From positions 3,205,399-3,269,398 of the forward strand of contig JADCRB010000038.1 of NCBI GenBank assembly GCA_021464245.1: 64,000 bases of DNA, written 5' to 3'. The first letter of the stretch is position 1. The number at the start of each line of letters is the position of its first letter. The DNA is from Carallia brachiata (lineage: Eukaryota > Streptophyta > Magnoliopsida > Malpighiales > Rhizophoraceae). A program made the translations under genes and the position numbers. The notes under the pieces are model-generated. The model was not told the DNA's origin, did no database searches, and worked only from the letters and a program-made list of their open reading frames with translations. Shown piece by piece: positions 35,174 to 47,607 of the stretch.

Positions 35174-35476
35174 ATGGCTAGTCTCTGCACTTGTCTCAGG
35201 AAGTTCTTCGATCAAGAAGTTGGAAGCGCACGAGCTAAGAAAAGAAGGAGTAGTCTTCTTCGAGGGATCCCTAAAAGCCCTCGAAACTCAGTCTCCAACG
35301 CCATCGGTGTCATGGAGTTCCAACTACTCTCCTTAGTTCACATCTACCACAGAGGGATGAGAAGCTGCAATTATCCTAATCTTTCTTTGGATGCAGCGAC
35401 GTACAGGGAAGTTCCAACTACTCTCCTTACGTCGAAGCAGACTTGGAAATCATCACTACAGTCAGTCTCTCTGTGA
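35174..35476 (+). CDS. Unidentified 100-aa frame in the 3' region of the Tat element
   Basis: The frame begins MASLCTCLRKFFDQEVG and continues with a basic patch (ARAKKRRSSLLRG). An A-run and TATATATATAT sequence lie upstream (35070-35120). The phrase TTCCAACTACTCTCCTTA occurs twice within it (about 35318 and 35411), a short internal duplication. I do not recognise the product. The DNA from here to the polypurine tract looks like the conserved untranslated 3' region of Tat elements, so the frame may be non-coding. Confidence 0.3.
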   Translation: MASLCTCLRKFFDQEVGSARAKKRRSSLLRGIPKSPRNSVSNAIGVMEFQLLSLVHIYHRGMRSCNYPNLSLDAATYREVPTTLLTSKQTWKSSLQSVSL

Positions 35477-35827
35477 ACCGGTCTTGAAGTTCCAAGGTCC
35501 TGAGCCTTTCTCTTGGGGAGGTTGAAGTTCTTTGCCTACCGGATCATCCTCACCAGAGCTCTGGAACTTTAAAGACATATAAAAAATCCTTTGCGGGCTA
35601 TGGAAGCTCGAATGCACCTGGAGCCAAGGCTTCAATTTCTATATTGGCTGGGGTGCTAACTTTCTCAAGATCGTATCGGGTTTCTATTGCGATCCAACAA
35701 CAGCAGGCATGGTCAAAGATAGAAGACTCCAAAGATTCAATGTTCATCAGGACGTTTCCAAGTTTCAAACTGGACTTCAAAGACTCGGTGCGGATCATTT
35801 CTGTAAAAATCTTCCTTACCGACCCTT

Positions 35828-35839
35828 GAAGTGGGGGCA
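35828..35839 (+). other. Polypurine tract of the Tat element
   Basis: GAAGTGGGGGCA ends two bases before the 3' LTR. It is the expected RNase-H-resistant primer for plus-strand synthesis. Confidence 0.8.
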
Positions 35840-35841
35840 TT

Positions 35842-36668
35842 TGTAAACATCATTTTCAAAGAAAAAAAAAAAAAAAAAAAAGAAAAGAAAAGTCAGTTCT
35901 GTCGGCGTTGCCAATTTCAAAATTGGCAACGCCGACTTTGAAAAAATATTTTCAAAAAGATTCCTTTCCCATGTGATGTTCACATGGGAAAGGAACCCTA
36001 TAAATAGGCCTCTGCCCCTCAGTTCAAAACAGATTCAGCAAATCTGTAAACAGAAAAATTCAGAGAATTTGAGAGAAAAAGAAAATTTTGAAAATCTCTC
36101 AAGAAAATTTCTCGTTTTCTTACGTGCTTTTACTCTGCAGTATACTCTCCTAACTCCTTTTTTTAGAGATATTTCAGGGGTAAGGCCCAAAAAATTTGCT
36201 GTTTCCATTTCTAAAATTATTTTTAAATTTATATTCTTGGATCACTCTATATCTGAATTTCTGAGAATATAGATCTAAAAATATCAAATTACTACAAATC
36301 CGGCTGGGATTAAGCCTCATACGACCCTCAGCAAAATCCAAGCAGCTCATCCGAGAACAAGTCTCTTCGACCCTCGGTGAAATTAAGTCAGATCGGCTCA
36401 GATCAGCTCTCTGCGGTTCGTAAACGTAGTCAAAAATATCCAAATCAGATACAGTTTCAGTCTATCCAGTTCAAGAAAAAGCGGTGGAAATTATTTCTGT
36501 CAAGATCAAGCTTGTGCAGCCCTTGACGGAGTCAAAAAAGGAACACTAATCGGAGGATCTACGGAAATCGACCCCACGTAAATTTTCTTTTACTTTACAA
36601 TTTTTATTTGTAATTTATTTTTGTATTTTCGAGTTTAATTATTTTAGACTCGAAATTTACGTTTTACA
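35842..36668 (+). repeat. 3' LTR of the Tat element (827 bp)
   Basis: Colinear with 26386-27203, starting TGTAAACATC and ending GTTTTACA. It is longer mainly through a longer A-run near 35865 and small insertions near 36420-36437. The 36-bp hairpin, slightly imperfect in the 5' LTR, is fully paired here apart from its centre. Confidence 0.93.
35901..36006 (+). promoter_or_regulatory. 3' LTR copy of the hairpin-hairpin-TATA module
   Basis: Hairpin 1 is at 35901-35936, hairpin 2 at 35961-35995 and TATAAATA at 35999-36006, with the same spacing as in the 5' LTR. Hairpin 1 has GCCAAT in place of GCTAAT, which removes its only arm mismatch. This module could drive read-through transcription into downstream host DNA. 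Confidence 0.8.
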
Positions 36669-36673
36669 CTTAT

Positions 36674-39600
36674 AATCTTATGTTTTATTTTACAAAAATC
36701 TCAATAAAATATTGAACATTAATTTCATACTTTAATTCAGAATTTCATTAATTTTTATTTATTAAAAAATTAGCTAATTATATTTACATTATCAAATTTT
36801 ATGCTAGTTATGGAGAATTTTTCTCTTAAAAAGAAAGCCTACGTTTGAACAATCAGTTTCTATTGGTAGCAAAACTTTAAGAACCATATCCCTAACGAAG
36901 GATTTTAGAAGTTAATCTAAATAATTTTCCTATTGATCTTGGTTAAAGACCGAAATATTAGACTACCATTTTAATGTTTCTATTGAAAAAAAAAAGATGA
37001 CTTTGCCAACGAAATGAAAACATCATCCGAAAGCTTAAAATATAAAGTCTCATGGAAAATAACTGTATTGCTGCTCGTGCGAAATAATTCCTGTGTTTTA
37101 GTTCTTGATATAATCTTTTGTGTACTTGTTAATTTTACTTTATTTTTTTAATAAGTGAAATAAATTAATGATTTTATACCATACAAAATCAATTTTTTAT
37201 TTTTTTATTTCAAGTGAACTACACTCATTATATACTGTAAAATTATAAATAAATTATATTTATAAAAAAATAAAAGTGAAATTAGAAATTCAGATTATAT
37301 TAAATTATACCAAAAAAAAGTTCTTGATATATATTTATTTGTTATTATATTACACATATAATTTTGCCTCCTCTTTAAAAAGAATATGGAGCCATACCAT
37401 GTAATTACAAGATTATTCTCTTTTTTTTTTGAGAAAATAAAAAATATGAATTAAAGCTCACAAATTTATTAAAAAAGATTGTATTGGCTTCTTATAATTT
37501 TGGTAGGGTTATTAATACTAAATATATGAGGGGGCAAACTCAGAACTACAGAGTAAATTTTATTATTTAATAAGTGTTAATAAATTATTCGTAAGTTATT
37601 GAGTCAAACATATATTTATTTTTATTGAACCTTTTGACAAGTGTTAATACACCAATAAAATTTTTTAATTATTAAATTACAATCCGTGATAGTTATCCAG
37701 ATAATTCCAACTTGCAGTGGAGCGAGTTAGTGGTGCTCATGTTAACTTAAAGCCTTCTTCTTGCTAGATAATGTTGGGCTTGACAATTATCGAAATTGAC
37801 AGTATTGCCTTTTGACTTTTCAGTCTGCAATGTTGACTTTTTTCTATGGCAATCTGTTAGCCATATGATGAGTTGTGGACTTGGCAATTGTGCGCTAATT
37901 GTTGAATTCAACGTCCAAGTGCAAGCATAATCATGACCCATACCACGTAGAGATCAACATTTTTTTCCCTTGATAGACAAGATTTAGATTCATTCTATTA
38001 AAGTATGTCTCACAATCTCTAAAATTCACAGTTTTTTTTCCCTTTCTTCTCTGCTTGACAACTGATGAATAGGTAAATTCACTGCCTTTTGGCCTTAGGC
38101 TACGGATAGGCATCAAAGCTTGCATGCTACAATTGTCCTATTCCCTGTTCGTTTTCTCTCTTTGGGTCCTTTTTCAAGTATTTGATTCTGGCACGATGGG
38201 TTGATCAAACTAAGCCAGTTTGATTTATGTATGATGTGAAGAGATACCCTTCTTCCATTTCTGACTTCAATTTTCTTCTTTAGAAGTAAAGATTTCGAGT
38301 TTAAGTTCTAATCAAAGTTCATCAAGTCTTTTAAGTAATGAATATGTTATCCTTTCAACTAGTTAGATTTGGTATGCTAACTATATAAACTAAATTATTT
38401 GAAAAGATGGAGTGATTAGCAACAAAAGTCAGTTTTAATCATTATTTAGTTGTTGAAAAATATTGGTATCGGTTGCTGAATTATTTGGTCATTATGTTTA
38501 TCATTATAGGTTTTTTGGGATATTCTTTACGTAATATGAAGAAGTAATCTTCTCATTTCTTTTTGTCATTTGTAAGACAGTAAACTCAATCATAGGCACA
38601 TAATCATATCCAGCAGAACTCATTTTTAAAGCACAAGATTTAATTGTTTCAGTTGTAATTATGATGCATTAAGATCAACTACTTGTCGTCACAGGTGCTA
38701 TTTTATACGTCAAAAACGTCTTAGAACCGCATTTCAAATTGAGGTGCATGCTATGGGCTCGAGTCCAGGGAAGAATTTTGGGCTATTAGAGCCAACAGGA
38801 CGATCCAAGTATCACTACTTTCGTGATTTGATAGTAAACTATCGTATCCCTGGTCTTTAGATTTTAAATCTTGGTTCGGATGAAATAAAAAAGAACTAAC
38901 GTGACTGGAGTTACCACTGGATTCGTGGGATAGAGGGGTTAGAGAATGAGGTGACGTGGCAGGCGTCAGCCCCATGCGAGTTCCGCACATTTTTTTTTCT
39001 GTTTTTTTAAAAAATATTATAGAAAAAAGTTTATGATCAAATAATTTTTTCTTACTATTTTCACACGAAATTTTTTTTGTACAACAAAAAACGTGTTTTA
39101 TACAACCAAATCGATAAAAAGTAATTCAAAAAATATTATTATTTTTTTGTTGCACATTTTTTCTATGTAGTTACACAAAAAATATTTGTGGTTGCACAAA
39201 AAAAATATATGTGGACATAATAGGTAAAAATTGTTTGACCATGTAATGGATCCCAAATATTATAATGTATACGCAGTTAAGATAAATATGTATAATTGAT
39301 AATAAAATGTGCATACATCTATAAATTATCAAAATTGTTGTTTCCTGAATTCACTTGTCTAGGTACACATTTTATTTGTCTGTATGCACATCTTAAGCGC
39401 ATTTTCGAAAGAAAAAAAAAGTGTAAGTACATAACATACATCTACTCTGGTGATATATCTTGCCCCTTCTCTTTAATGGGAGTGACTAGTGAGGGAAATG
39501 TTGGATTGCACTCTTCTAATTTCAAACCTTCCATCCAATCCAATCAATTTCTTGCATTCATAACTATTTGCGGACTGTGGGTTAGATTCTTTCTCCCTCT

Positions 39601-42600
39601 TTTGAAAGCGGAAGCAGCTTGTGTATGCAGTATAATAAATACAGTGACCTGACCTGTAATGGTTAGTAAGACGAGCCATCAAAATGTATTGTCGCTGTTC
39701 AGGTAGTTGAAAGAAAATTCGGCAGATGGAAAATACAAGCCATAGATTCATGTATTGAACTATCAACATTGCATCTATGGCCTTGGAATTGCACTATTAT
39801 TCTGCATTATTGGTGGCTTAAAAGGGTATAAGAAGACGCATTCCCAAGCACCGCATTGTCACCATAACTTTCTTTTCTCTTGTTGGGAACATAGGCTCTT
39901 CACTGTCTTACATAAGACTTTTTTGTTTTCCTTTTGAAATTGCTCTATAGCAACCATAGAAGTCATTTTCAGGCATCTTCAAGATAGGCCACATCTGATG
40001 TGTCAGTTCATGACCGTGTCAGTTCATGACCATGACATTTCAACATTGGATCAGACCCCTCCCACCCTTCCCGCCCCCCGCCCAACTCTGCTTATTTTTC
40101 CTGGAAGTTTCGTTTTCTTTTAAATCTGTCACTTTTTTAGTTTATTAAGATATTTATTAAATTATAAATTATATAATAGAGATAATTTTTTTTTATTTTT
40201 ATAAAATTTATAAATTTTATTTAAAATTATAACTCAAAATTACCAAGATAAAAAATTTAAAATTTTATTATTAAGTATCTCTTAAAAGACAGGTCTGACA
40301 TTTTAATTTAAGCGGAGACAATTGAATTCTTCGGTGAAAAATAAAAGAAAATATGGATAAGCATCCGAGCATTAAACCCAACTCATGAAACATGTTTTCA
40401 TTGATTGGACCGGCATTTCCTTGTCTGCTTCGTTGGCATGCCATGAGGGAAAGCTTTCTCTGTTAATTATAAGCGGTAACATTATTAAGGATCCCGTTAG
40501 ATGAGCAAATGTTAATTTTTAAATTGTATATTATGCATCTAATTTGTAATTATAAATATTTTTTTTATAATTATAATTAAAAAATATAAAATAAAAAAAC
40601 AATAATACTTTTTTTGTATAATTTTTTATCGTTAAAATTGCACAAAAAATACTTGTGATTACATAAATTATACGCATATGAACGCAATTTTAAAAATCAA
40701 CGTCTGCGCACTAATTTTTTCCGTGTTATTAATTACAGATTTCACATTATCTAATTCGGACTTTTCTCTTTCCACCTTAGGAGATTTAAAGAAAAGAAAA
40801 GGCGTTCAAGCGAATAGGACTGGTAAAATTTGTGGGATATGAAGAAAAGTCATATTTAGTTAAATATTTTGTTTTCACGTGTAAATATGCCTCTTCTGTA
40901 TCAAACTCGTTTGTCAACAAAAATGTGTCTCTTTCTTTTTCTTTGTATCATTTCCTTTCTTATTATCAAATAAATTTGGTTACTTTTAGAATTTAACATA
41001 CGATTAATATTATGAACTTCTCTGAACAATTTAAACTTTAAAATAGAATGATTCCTTGATAGTTACATACAAGTCTATACTATATATTATTTGCACCACT
41101 GTTGGGGGCTCTGTTTAAAGGAATCAGCGACTCCATATGCAACCATGCAATGTAAATTATTATGAAAAAATTAAAAATTGCATGCTATATGCTTATGAAC
41201 AAATAGTTTCATCAACAAATTAACCAAATTTGGACATTGCTAGCTAGGGTGTCCCTTCCCTACACACCCCTAGTTAGTTCTTAGCATGAAGAGAGAAGAT
41301 GAGGGTAATCAATGTGATTGGTATTCACATGTGAGCCTTATGCGGCCACATATCCCAATTGCTCGTGTTATTGGGACTCCTCCAAATCAAGGGCATCAAT
41401 TATCTTTACTGTAGCACTGACCCTTTAGTTGATTATTAGCTGCGAATTGCTTCTTCACCTAATTGGCTCTCGTACATGTTCTTCACCCGGAACTCCACGC
41501 GTTTCTATCAAATAGCAGCCCATTCAGCTCCACATTCACGTTTTCAATTGTAGAAGAGTAAGACTATGTAAGCATATTAGTGCAGTATGTGGAAGATATC
41601 TAGTTAATCTAATAGTTTATTATTAATTTTTTATCTAAATTCAATATATATTTTACAATCTATTTATTTCGATCTGACATGACTACTTATATGTATGCTA
41701 CCCAGTTTTCTTATTTCCGAATGCCTTAAATCTGAAATTGATAGTTGATCCGAATTCGTAAATGGGGTACCCCTGACAGCTATATATAGATTGTTCCACG
41801 CTGCAAGCGTGATAGCTGGTAACTGGTCCTGGTTCATGTTATATCACCTAGTGTCCATTAATTAGTACAGCCTCTAGACCTTGCTCCACAGTTATTAAGA
41901 AAAAGATCGTGCAGGGGTGCAATTATAGAGATTGTGTAGCGTGGCATTTGATGTACAACTCAATAGTTATTATAGTTTTTAGTAGAAGAGTTATGCTCAA
42001 TTTTATTAGTATTTGAGTGGTAAATTTATTCTTATAGGAGTGGTTCAATGAGACATTAACAAACGGATGTTACTCTGATTTTGGCCCACAGATCTGATAG
42101 CTAACATAACTGTGATAGATTTTTTTGTTGTTAAAAAAAAATTATAAGGATCTTGAAGACTACCCAATGTAGACCTGATAGAGACGCTAATTGGCTGAAT
42201 TCTAAGGAGAAATGATGAGAGAATTTCTTCATAAAATTGGTGATGATCGGTATAAAAGAGAACAATATGAGCTTGCAAACTAATTTTTTAAAATGAGGGC
42301 CACTACATGGCTTGACCTTATATGGGACCAATCTAGACACACATCTATAGATGACTGAGATGAGATGAGTCATATGATGTTAATTGTGTAATTTTGAAAT
42401 TAACAGATATGTAGGCAATTAGTAATTGAAGGACGAAAAAAGAATTGGGTATTAAAGAGAAAAAAAAACGGAAATGTAAATTCTTCTTTAATAATATCTA
42501 AAATTTTATTTTGAAATACTAAGTGACATCTCATAGCTAGCAGTATTGTAAGAATGAAGTAATATAAATCGTTAGATAGAAGAATTGAAAAATTTTTAAA

Positions 42601-42629
42601 ATAGGTAAACTGTTAGAAGACATTTGATG
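36674..42629. other. AT-rich intergenic DNA between the two LTR elements
   Basis: No gene was recognised. Short frames at 38751-38990, 39296-39769 and 42045-42373 overlap on both strands and show no family features. A tiny direct repeat, GTCAGTTCATGACC, occurs at about 40001 and 40018. The segment 37690-38130 is less AT-rich than average but unidentified. Confidence 0.4.
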
Positions 42630-42634
42630 AACTG

Positions 42635-43843
42635 TGATAGCAAAATTTACAAGTATATGAAATTGCTCAAGTAATAAAGTGATAAATAGAGTATCACACT
42701 CACGAGGATTGTTTACTAAGTATCAAAATTATTTTACCTCTACTATTAGTTAAAACCAATGGAAAAGTGAATTATATCTATGAGTTTAACTTAAATAAAA
42801 AAAAAACTACAAACAACTTATAAATTATAAACTAACAAGAAATTAACTAAAGCAAAACAAGCCTGGTATTTTAATTTCACTTGTACTATCTAACCCAATT
42901 ACAATCCAATGACAATCAATTTTAATTATCCATATCGTAGCTGAAGAACCCTAAATTCTTTGATATACTTTCTTAAAACTTACCAAATATACCAACTAAA
43001 ATCTACTATTTTATTTCCTAATAACAATATTAAACTCCAATTGATTTATTAAGTTTTGTGACTATTCAATTGAATCCACAAAGGTCAAGTTATAGCTTTC
43101 GCTTCAAATTATGTTCTTATGGAGATTATTACCTATGTCTAATTGTGAAATTTTCTTACCAGTACTTTTCCTCAATGACAGATCAATTGAATAGTGGCCA
43201 ATTATTCAAAAACATTAAGATCAACAATAAACTCCTAATGTGAATGAAAAAGGTCAATTGAAATCAAATTGAATTTCAAAGTAGAAGCTATATCAAAATA
43301 ACCTTAGAAAATAAATTAGTTCATAAAAGAAAAAGAAAAGAGAAAAAAACTCTAGAGAACATTCTTCAAGTTGAAGGCCTTCTCCTTCTACTATCTGTTT
43401 TGTCTTTGTAGCCTCCAAACAATTTCTCTATAAAGACCTCTCTTTTGAACAGCTCCCTCGTAAACCTAAGTTTCCTTCTTTTTTATTCTACTAAACTTTA
43501 ACTTCCATTAGGAAACTAGATGTAACAATTACTTTGAAGAATAAAACTCTTTATTTGGGACCGAGGTAATAAAATATACCTTATTGTAAAATTGTCTTTA
43601 TTTTTCTTGCACATTGAAATTTGCAATTTTAAAGGCTTTGGACTTTAACACTCATTCAGCAATCCTCAATTATCTCCTTTCTCATGCCAAAATTGTCCAT
43701 TACACATAAATTCTCTCAAAATTCACCTAACACAAAAATCAAATAAAAAAAAAAAATCAAATAATTTCTTAAAACAAAACAATAATTTAAGTCAAAAGAT
43801 ATAAAAAGTATATATATATATAATATATAAATTCAGTACGTCA
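42635..43843 (-). repeat. 3' LTR of the Athila-like element
   Basis: On the plus strand it starts TGATAGCAAAATT and ends TACGTCA. It is colinear with 47608-48818 but has dozens of mismatches. The TG terminus is intact here. Confidence 0.85.
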
Positions 43844-43845
43844 AA

Positions 43846-43860
43846 TACCCCCCAAACTTG
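43846..43860 (-). other. Polypurine tract of the Athila-like element
   Basis: On the minus strand the sequence CAAGTTTGGGGGGTA abuts the 3' LTR. This G-rich motif is typical of Athila elements. Confidence 0.75.
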
Positions 43861-45479
43861 AATGTTTGCTGTCCTCAAGCAAAAAGAAGTAAAAAATTCA
43901 CAAAATTAAAAGTTTAAATTTTTTCTTACAGCCTCAGAAATCAGAAATCCAATCAATCATAACAAATTTAAAAATATAATAGCTATGCACAATCTCTACT
44001 GAAATATCAACTTTATCTCAAATTTGGTTCTTTGAGAGTGTGTGTGTAAAGTCAAACTTCAGTCTTGTATATGCACACATAAAATAAACTATTCAAGCTT
44101 TGTGAACAAAATTAAATTCTGCTCTAAATTCCAAACTCAATCTGCATATAGTTTGTCAACTACTACAAACAAAAGTAGCTTGAAGGGCTTACACAATAAT
44201 TTTTTAATGCAATGTTTTGTTCTTCCCTAAATAATCATAGCTTCAAAGTGCTTGAAATACTCATATTGTAAGTCACCTTTGTAGTATTTTTTTTATTTCC
44301 TTTTCTTTAAAGAGCAAATGTAGGTACTAATTATGATACTATTTATTTAAGATTTTCATGTTTGCCCCCATTTTCTTTTGTGACTTAAAAGAGCGGAGTA
44401 GACCTTTTGTTTTTGCACATTCTAGATTTTACCCCCAAACTTAAACTCTGTTTAGGACTAATTTCAAGAAATATGCAAACTAATTCTAAAATTCAAACAG
44501 ATTCAACCAATTTCACTAATTAGAATAATTCATCCTATAAAAGCATATAAAAGACTAAAATTGACTATATGTATTAAGTTTTCTTAGAACTATAAGCAAA
44601 ACTATGTTAATATAATAATATAAATTATACATAACTAACTATGCTAAATCTTCCCCACAACTAGTGCCCTTTAATAGGCACTGCCATGAGATTTTTTTTC
44701 GCAATTTTTTTTTTTCAAATGTCCAGCAAAATTCCGTGGCAATGCCTTTCAACGGGCACTATGACGAGAATTTTCTATTTTTACGTTTTTTTTTCTCCTT
44801 ACACTAAACAACATAAAAAACTTAAACAAATTCAAAATAGCTAATAAAAGGTGGAAACCAAAATGCGCAACATAACACCTCAAAATAATACCTCACCCCC
44901 AAATTTAAAATAAACATTGTTCTCAATGTCAAAACAATTGGATAGAGTGATGAAACTTTCTTGATACCACAGTCACTTCTTTGATCTTCCAAAATTGATA
45001 TGCTAGAGCTGAGAAGAGACAAACAAAGATGGTGAAGGATAAACACAAGAACCTAAAGAGAATAAAAGAAAACAAACGAAGAAAATTGGGTTGCCTTCTA
45101 ATAGCACTTCATTTATTGTTTGTAGTTAGACATTACCAATCACTTTTTAACCAATTTAAGAGAGGTTTTGTGCTAATCAAAAACTCCTTTAATGTAATGA
45201 TTTACTCACTGACCATTTGGAAAGTGACAAAACTAGTAACTGAGTTGCTTATATGCCTTTCGTTGCCTTAACCATTTTGGCATTTCCTCTTGTACTTGCT
45301 AATCTTCCTTTATTTCATAAACCTACTCAATATATTCATGCTCATGCAAAATTTCAACAGCATTATTAACTCTCTTCGCCACTTCGACGACACAATCATC
45401 AATGGAATCAATATAAAGACAAGAGTCAGTTTCCTTAGGAAATGTGGAGGCTTTAAATACGTCAAAAGTTGCTTTTTTA

Positions 45480-45890
45480 TAACATAACCTCAATGTCAAC
45501 TTACTTTGCTTGGCATCAATTAACTCCTACTAGTTGCCAAGAATGGGCAGCCAAAAATCAAAGGAATTTCTTTATCTCCTTCCGTATCAAGTACAATAAA
45601 ATCCACAGGAAATGTAAAAGATTCTACTTTTACTAAAACAACCTCATTTTACCCAATAGATACTTAATTGTTTTGTCTGGAATAAATTCTAGTGTGCTTT
45701 ACTTCTCCCAATCCCAATTTCTTAAACAAAAAAAAAATGAAATTAAGTTAATGCTAGAACCAAAATCACAAAGAGCCTTATTAAACTCAGAATTTTCAAT
45801 AATGCAAGAAATTGTAGAACTCCCTGGATCTTTCAACTTATGAGGCAATTGATTTTGGATGATTGCACTACATTCCTTTGTAAGCATCAT
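45480..45890 (-). pseudogene. Aspartic-protease remnant of the Athila-like element
   Basis: The minus-strand frame 45890-45699 encodes LPHKLKDPGSSTISC, then FNKALCDFGSSINLI. These align with the Athila-type protease region, in which the catalytic loop is normally DLGAS; here it reads DFGSS, so the catalytic Asp is kept. The frame is lost shortly after. The protease would process Gag-Pol, but without the rest of pol it has no evident role here. Confidence 0.65.
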
Positions 45891-46039
45891 GCAAAACGTT
45901 GTGCATAAGGAACATAAGCTCTCATTGGGGCTTATTTATCCTTTTCTTTTCGTTCTTGAGTTGCCTCACCTTGCTACTCTTTAACACCATGTGAAGATTT
46001 GATTTCCCCACCCCTTTTCTCACATTCCTTCAGTGATGG

Positions 46040-47170
46040 TTCTTCAAGTTGTTTCACTTCTCAAGGTAATTGTTGTCACATGCTCACTTGGATTCTTCTC
46101 GGTGTTGTTAGGTAAAGTACCCTGGGATCAATTAGACAACTCGCTAGTCAGTTGTTCAACTTGCACTTCAAGACTTTTGATGGTAGCTTGTTGACTTTGC
46201 ATCCATATATTAGTTCTTGCTATGTAGCTTGTGAACATTTCTTCAAGTGAAGGCTTTTGCTTTTGTCGTGGCACTTCATAAGGAGGCCATGTTCTATTTT
46301 GATTGTTGTCCCAAGCTAAATTTTGATGATTATTCCAACCCTAGTTGTATGTGTTCGAATAAGGATTATTCTATTGTTTTCCTTGATTCAACGTATAATT
46401 GACTAGTTCTTAATAGTTGAGTGTAAACAAATTTTCCCACTAGCATTCGCTCAAGGCATGACGACCTCCACATAATTCACACACCTGCATAGATTGAACA
46501 ACATTTAAATTCAAATGATCTAATTTAGTAAATAATCTATCTATATTTGCATTTAATGCAGTGATAGCATCAATTTTATGCACTCCAACTGTTCTTCTAA
46601 GAATTGATCATTCAGCAGACCACTGATAATTATTGGTTGCCATTTCCTCTAATAGATCATATGTTTGTTCAATTAACTTGCTCATCAAATTTCCTCCTGC
46701 AACTGCATCTATGGTGATCTGAGAGTGATTAAGCCCACTGTAGAATGTCTGCACCGCCAGCCATTGAGGAAGTCTATGATGAGGACATTTTCTCAAAAGA
46801 TCCTTGTAGGGCTCCCATACCTCATACAGAGTCTCCATCTCATATTGTCTAAAGATTGTAATATCATTCCTCAGCTTTGCTGTTTTTTCTGGTGGGAAAT
46901 ATTTAGCCAAAAATTTTTGGCTAAATTATTCCATGCCAAAATAGTGTCCACCAGAATGCAACCAACTCCTAACTTTATACCTAAGTGAAAATAGGAACAA
47001 ATGTAACCAAATTGTTGGCACACCATTGTACTTGAAGGTATCACAAATTTCCAAGAAATCTGCAATGCGGGCATTAGGACCCTCATTTGGAAACCCATAA
47101 AAATGAACCTATATTTGGATCATCTAAATTATTTGTGGCTTGATCTCAAAATTATTGGCTTCAATCAGAA
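46040..47170 (-). pseudogene. gag: gag remnant of the Athila-like element
   Basis: The minus-strand frame 46910-46608 carries the gag core: AKYFPPEKTAKLRNDI, YKDLLRKCPHHRLPQW, TFYSGLNHSQITIDA and a conserved LLEEMATNNYQW end. An upstream frame (47098-46871) holds the preceding gag segment, shifted in frame. Farther downstream near 46440-46490 a zinc-knuckle-like VCELCGGRHALSEC can be read, with stops on either side. The blocks are in the correct order but interrupted, so this is a pseudogene. Confidence 0.8.
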
Positions 47171-47583
47171 GTCTGATTATACCTGAAAATGCTTCATTGA
47201 TGGACAGTACGACAAAATCTTGTGATGCTCTTGTATCATTATTCACAGCTCTACCATTTCAAATTCTCTGTTGATTATTTTGTTTACTGAGATTACCCAT
47301 ATTTTTTTATTGTCTCTATCTCTTCTCAACTTCTATTCTATCCCTGTTTTCTTGGTTCAATCTCCTACAGGTGCATTCAATTTCTGGATTGTAGGGCAAT
47401 AATTCCAAACTTTTTGAACATTTTATTCTCTTGCAAATAAAAGCAAAGAAATAAACTGCAAAAGAAAACCAAATGAAGAACCAAAGAAATAAACGAATTT
47501 TGCAAAAAAAAAAACAAATAATAAAAGAAAAATATGTCTAAACTAACAATAGAATTAATTGGTATTGATATTGGTAAAATCAA

Positions 47584-47601
47584 TCCCTGACAACAGCACC
47601 A
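47584..47601 (-). other. Primer-binding site of the Athila-like element
   Basis: On the minus strand TGGTGCTGTTGTCAGGGA begins six bases after the 5' LTR. The pattern TGGTGCCGTTG...GGGG is the usual Athila primer-binding region, here with a few changes. Confidence 0.7.
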
Positions 47602-47607
47602 AAAACT

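Larger units (their letters stand above)
26386..36668 (+). mobile_element. Ty3/gypsy LTR retrotransposon, Tat lineage, carrying a WOX-like homeobox frame
   Basis: Two long terminal repeats (26386-27203 and 35842-36668) both begin TGTAAACATC and end in TTTACA and are about 98% identical by eye. Between them lie a primer-binding site, gag, aspartic protease, reverse transcriptase, RNase H, a second archaeal-type RNase H, integrase, an extra homeobox frame, a short unknown frame and a polypurine tract. The order RT-RNH-INT marks Ty3/gypsy; the additional RNase H between RNase H and integrase is the hallmark of the Tat group (Ogre/Retand-type). The flanks CATAT (26381-26385) and CTTAT (36669-36673) match at four of five positions and may be the target duplication. 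gag and pol carry many frameshifts, so this copy is not autonomous as written. Confidence 0.95.
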
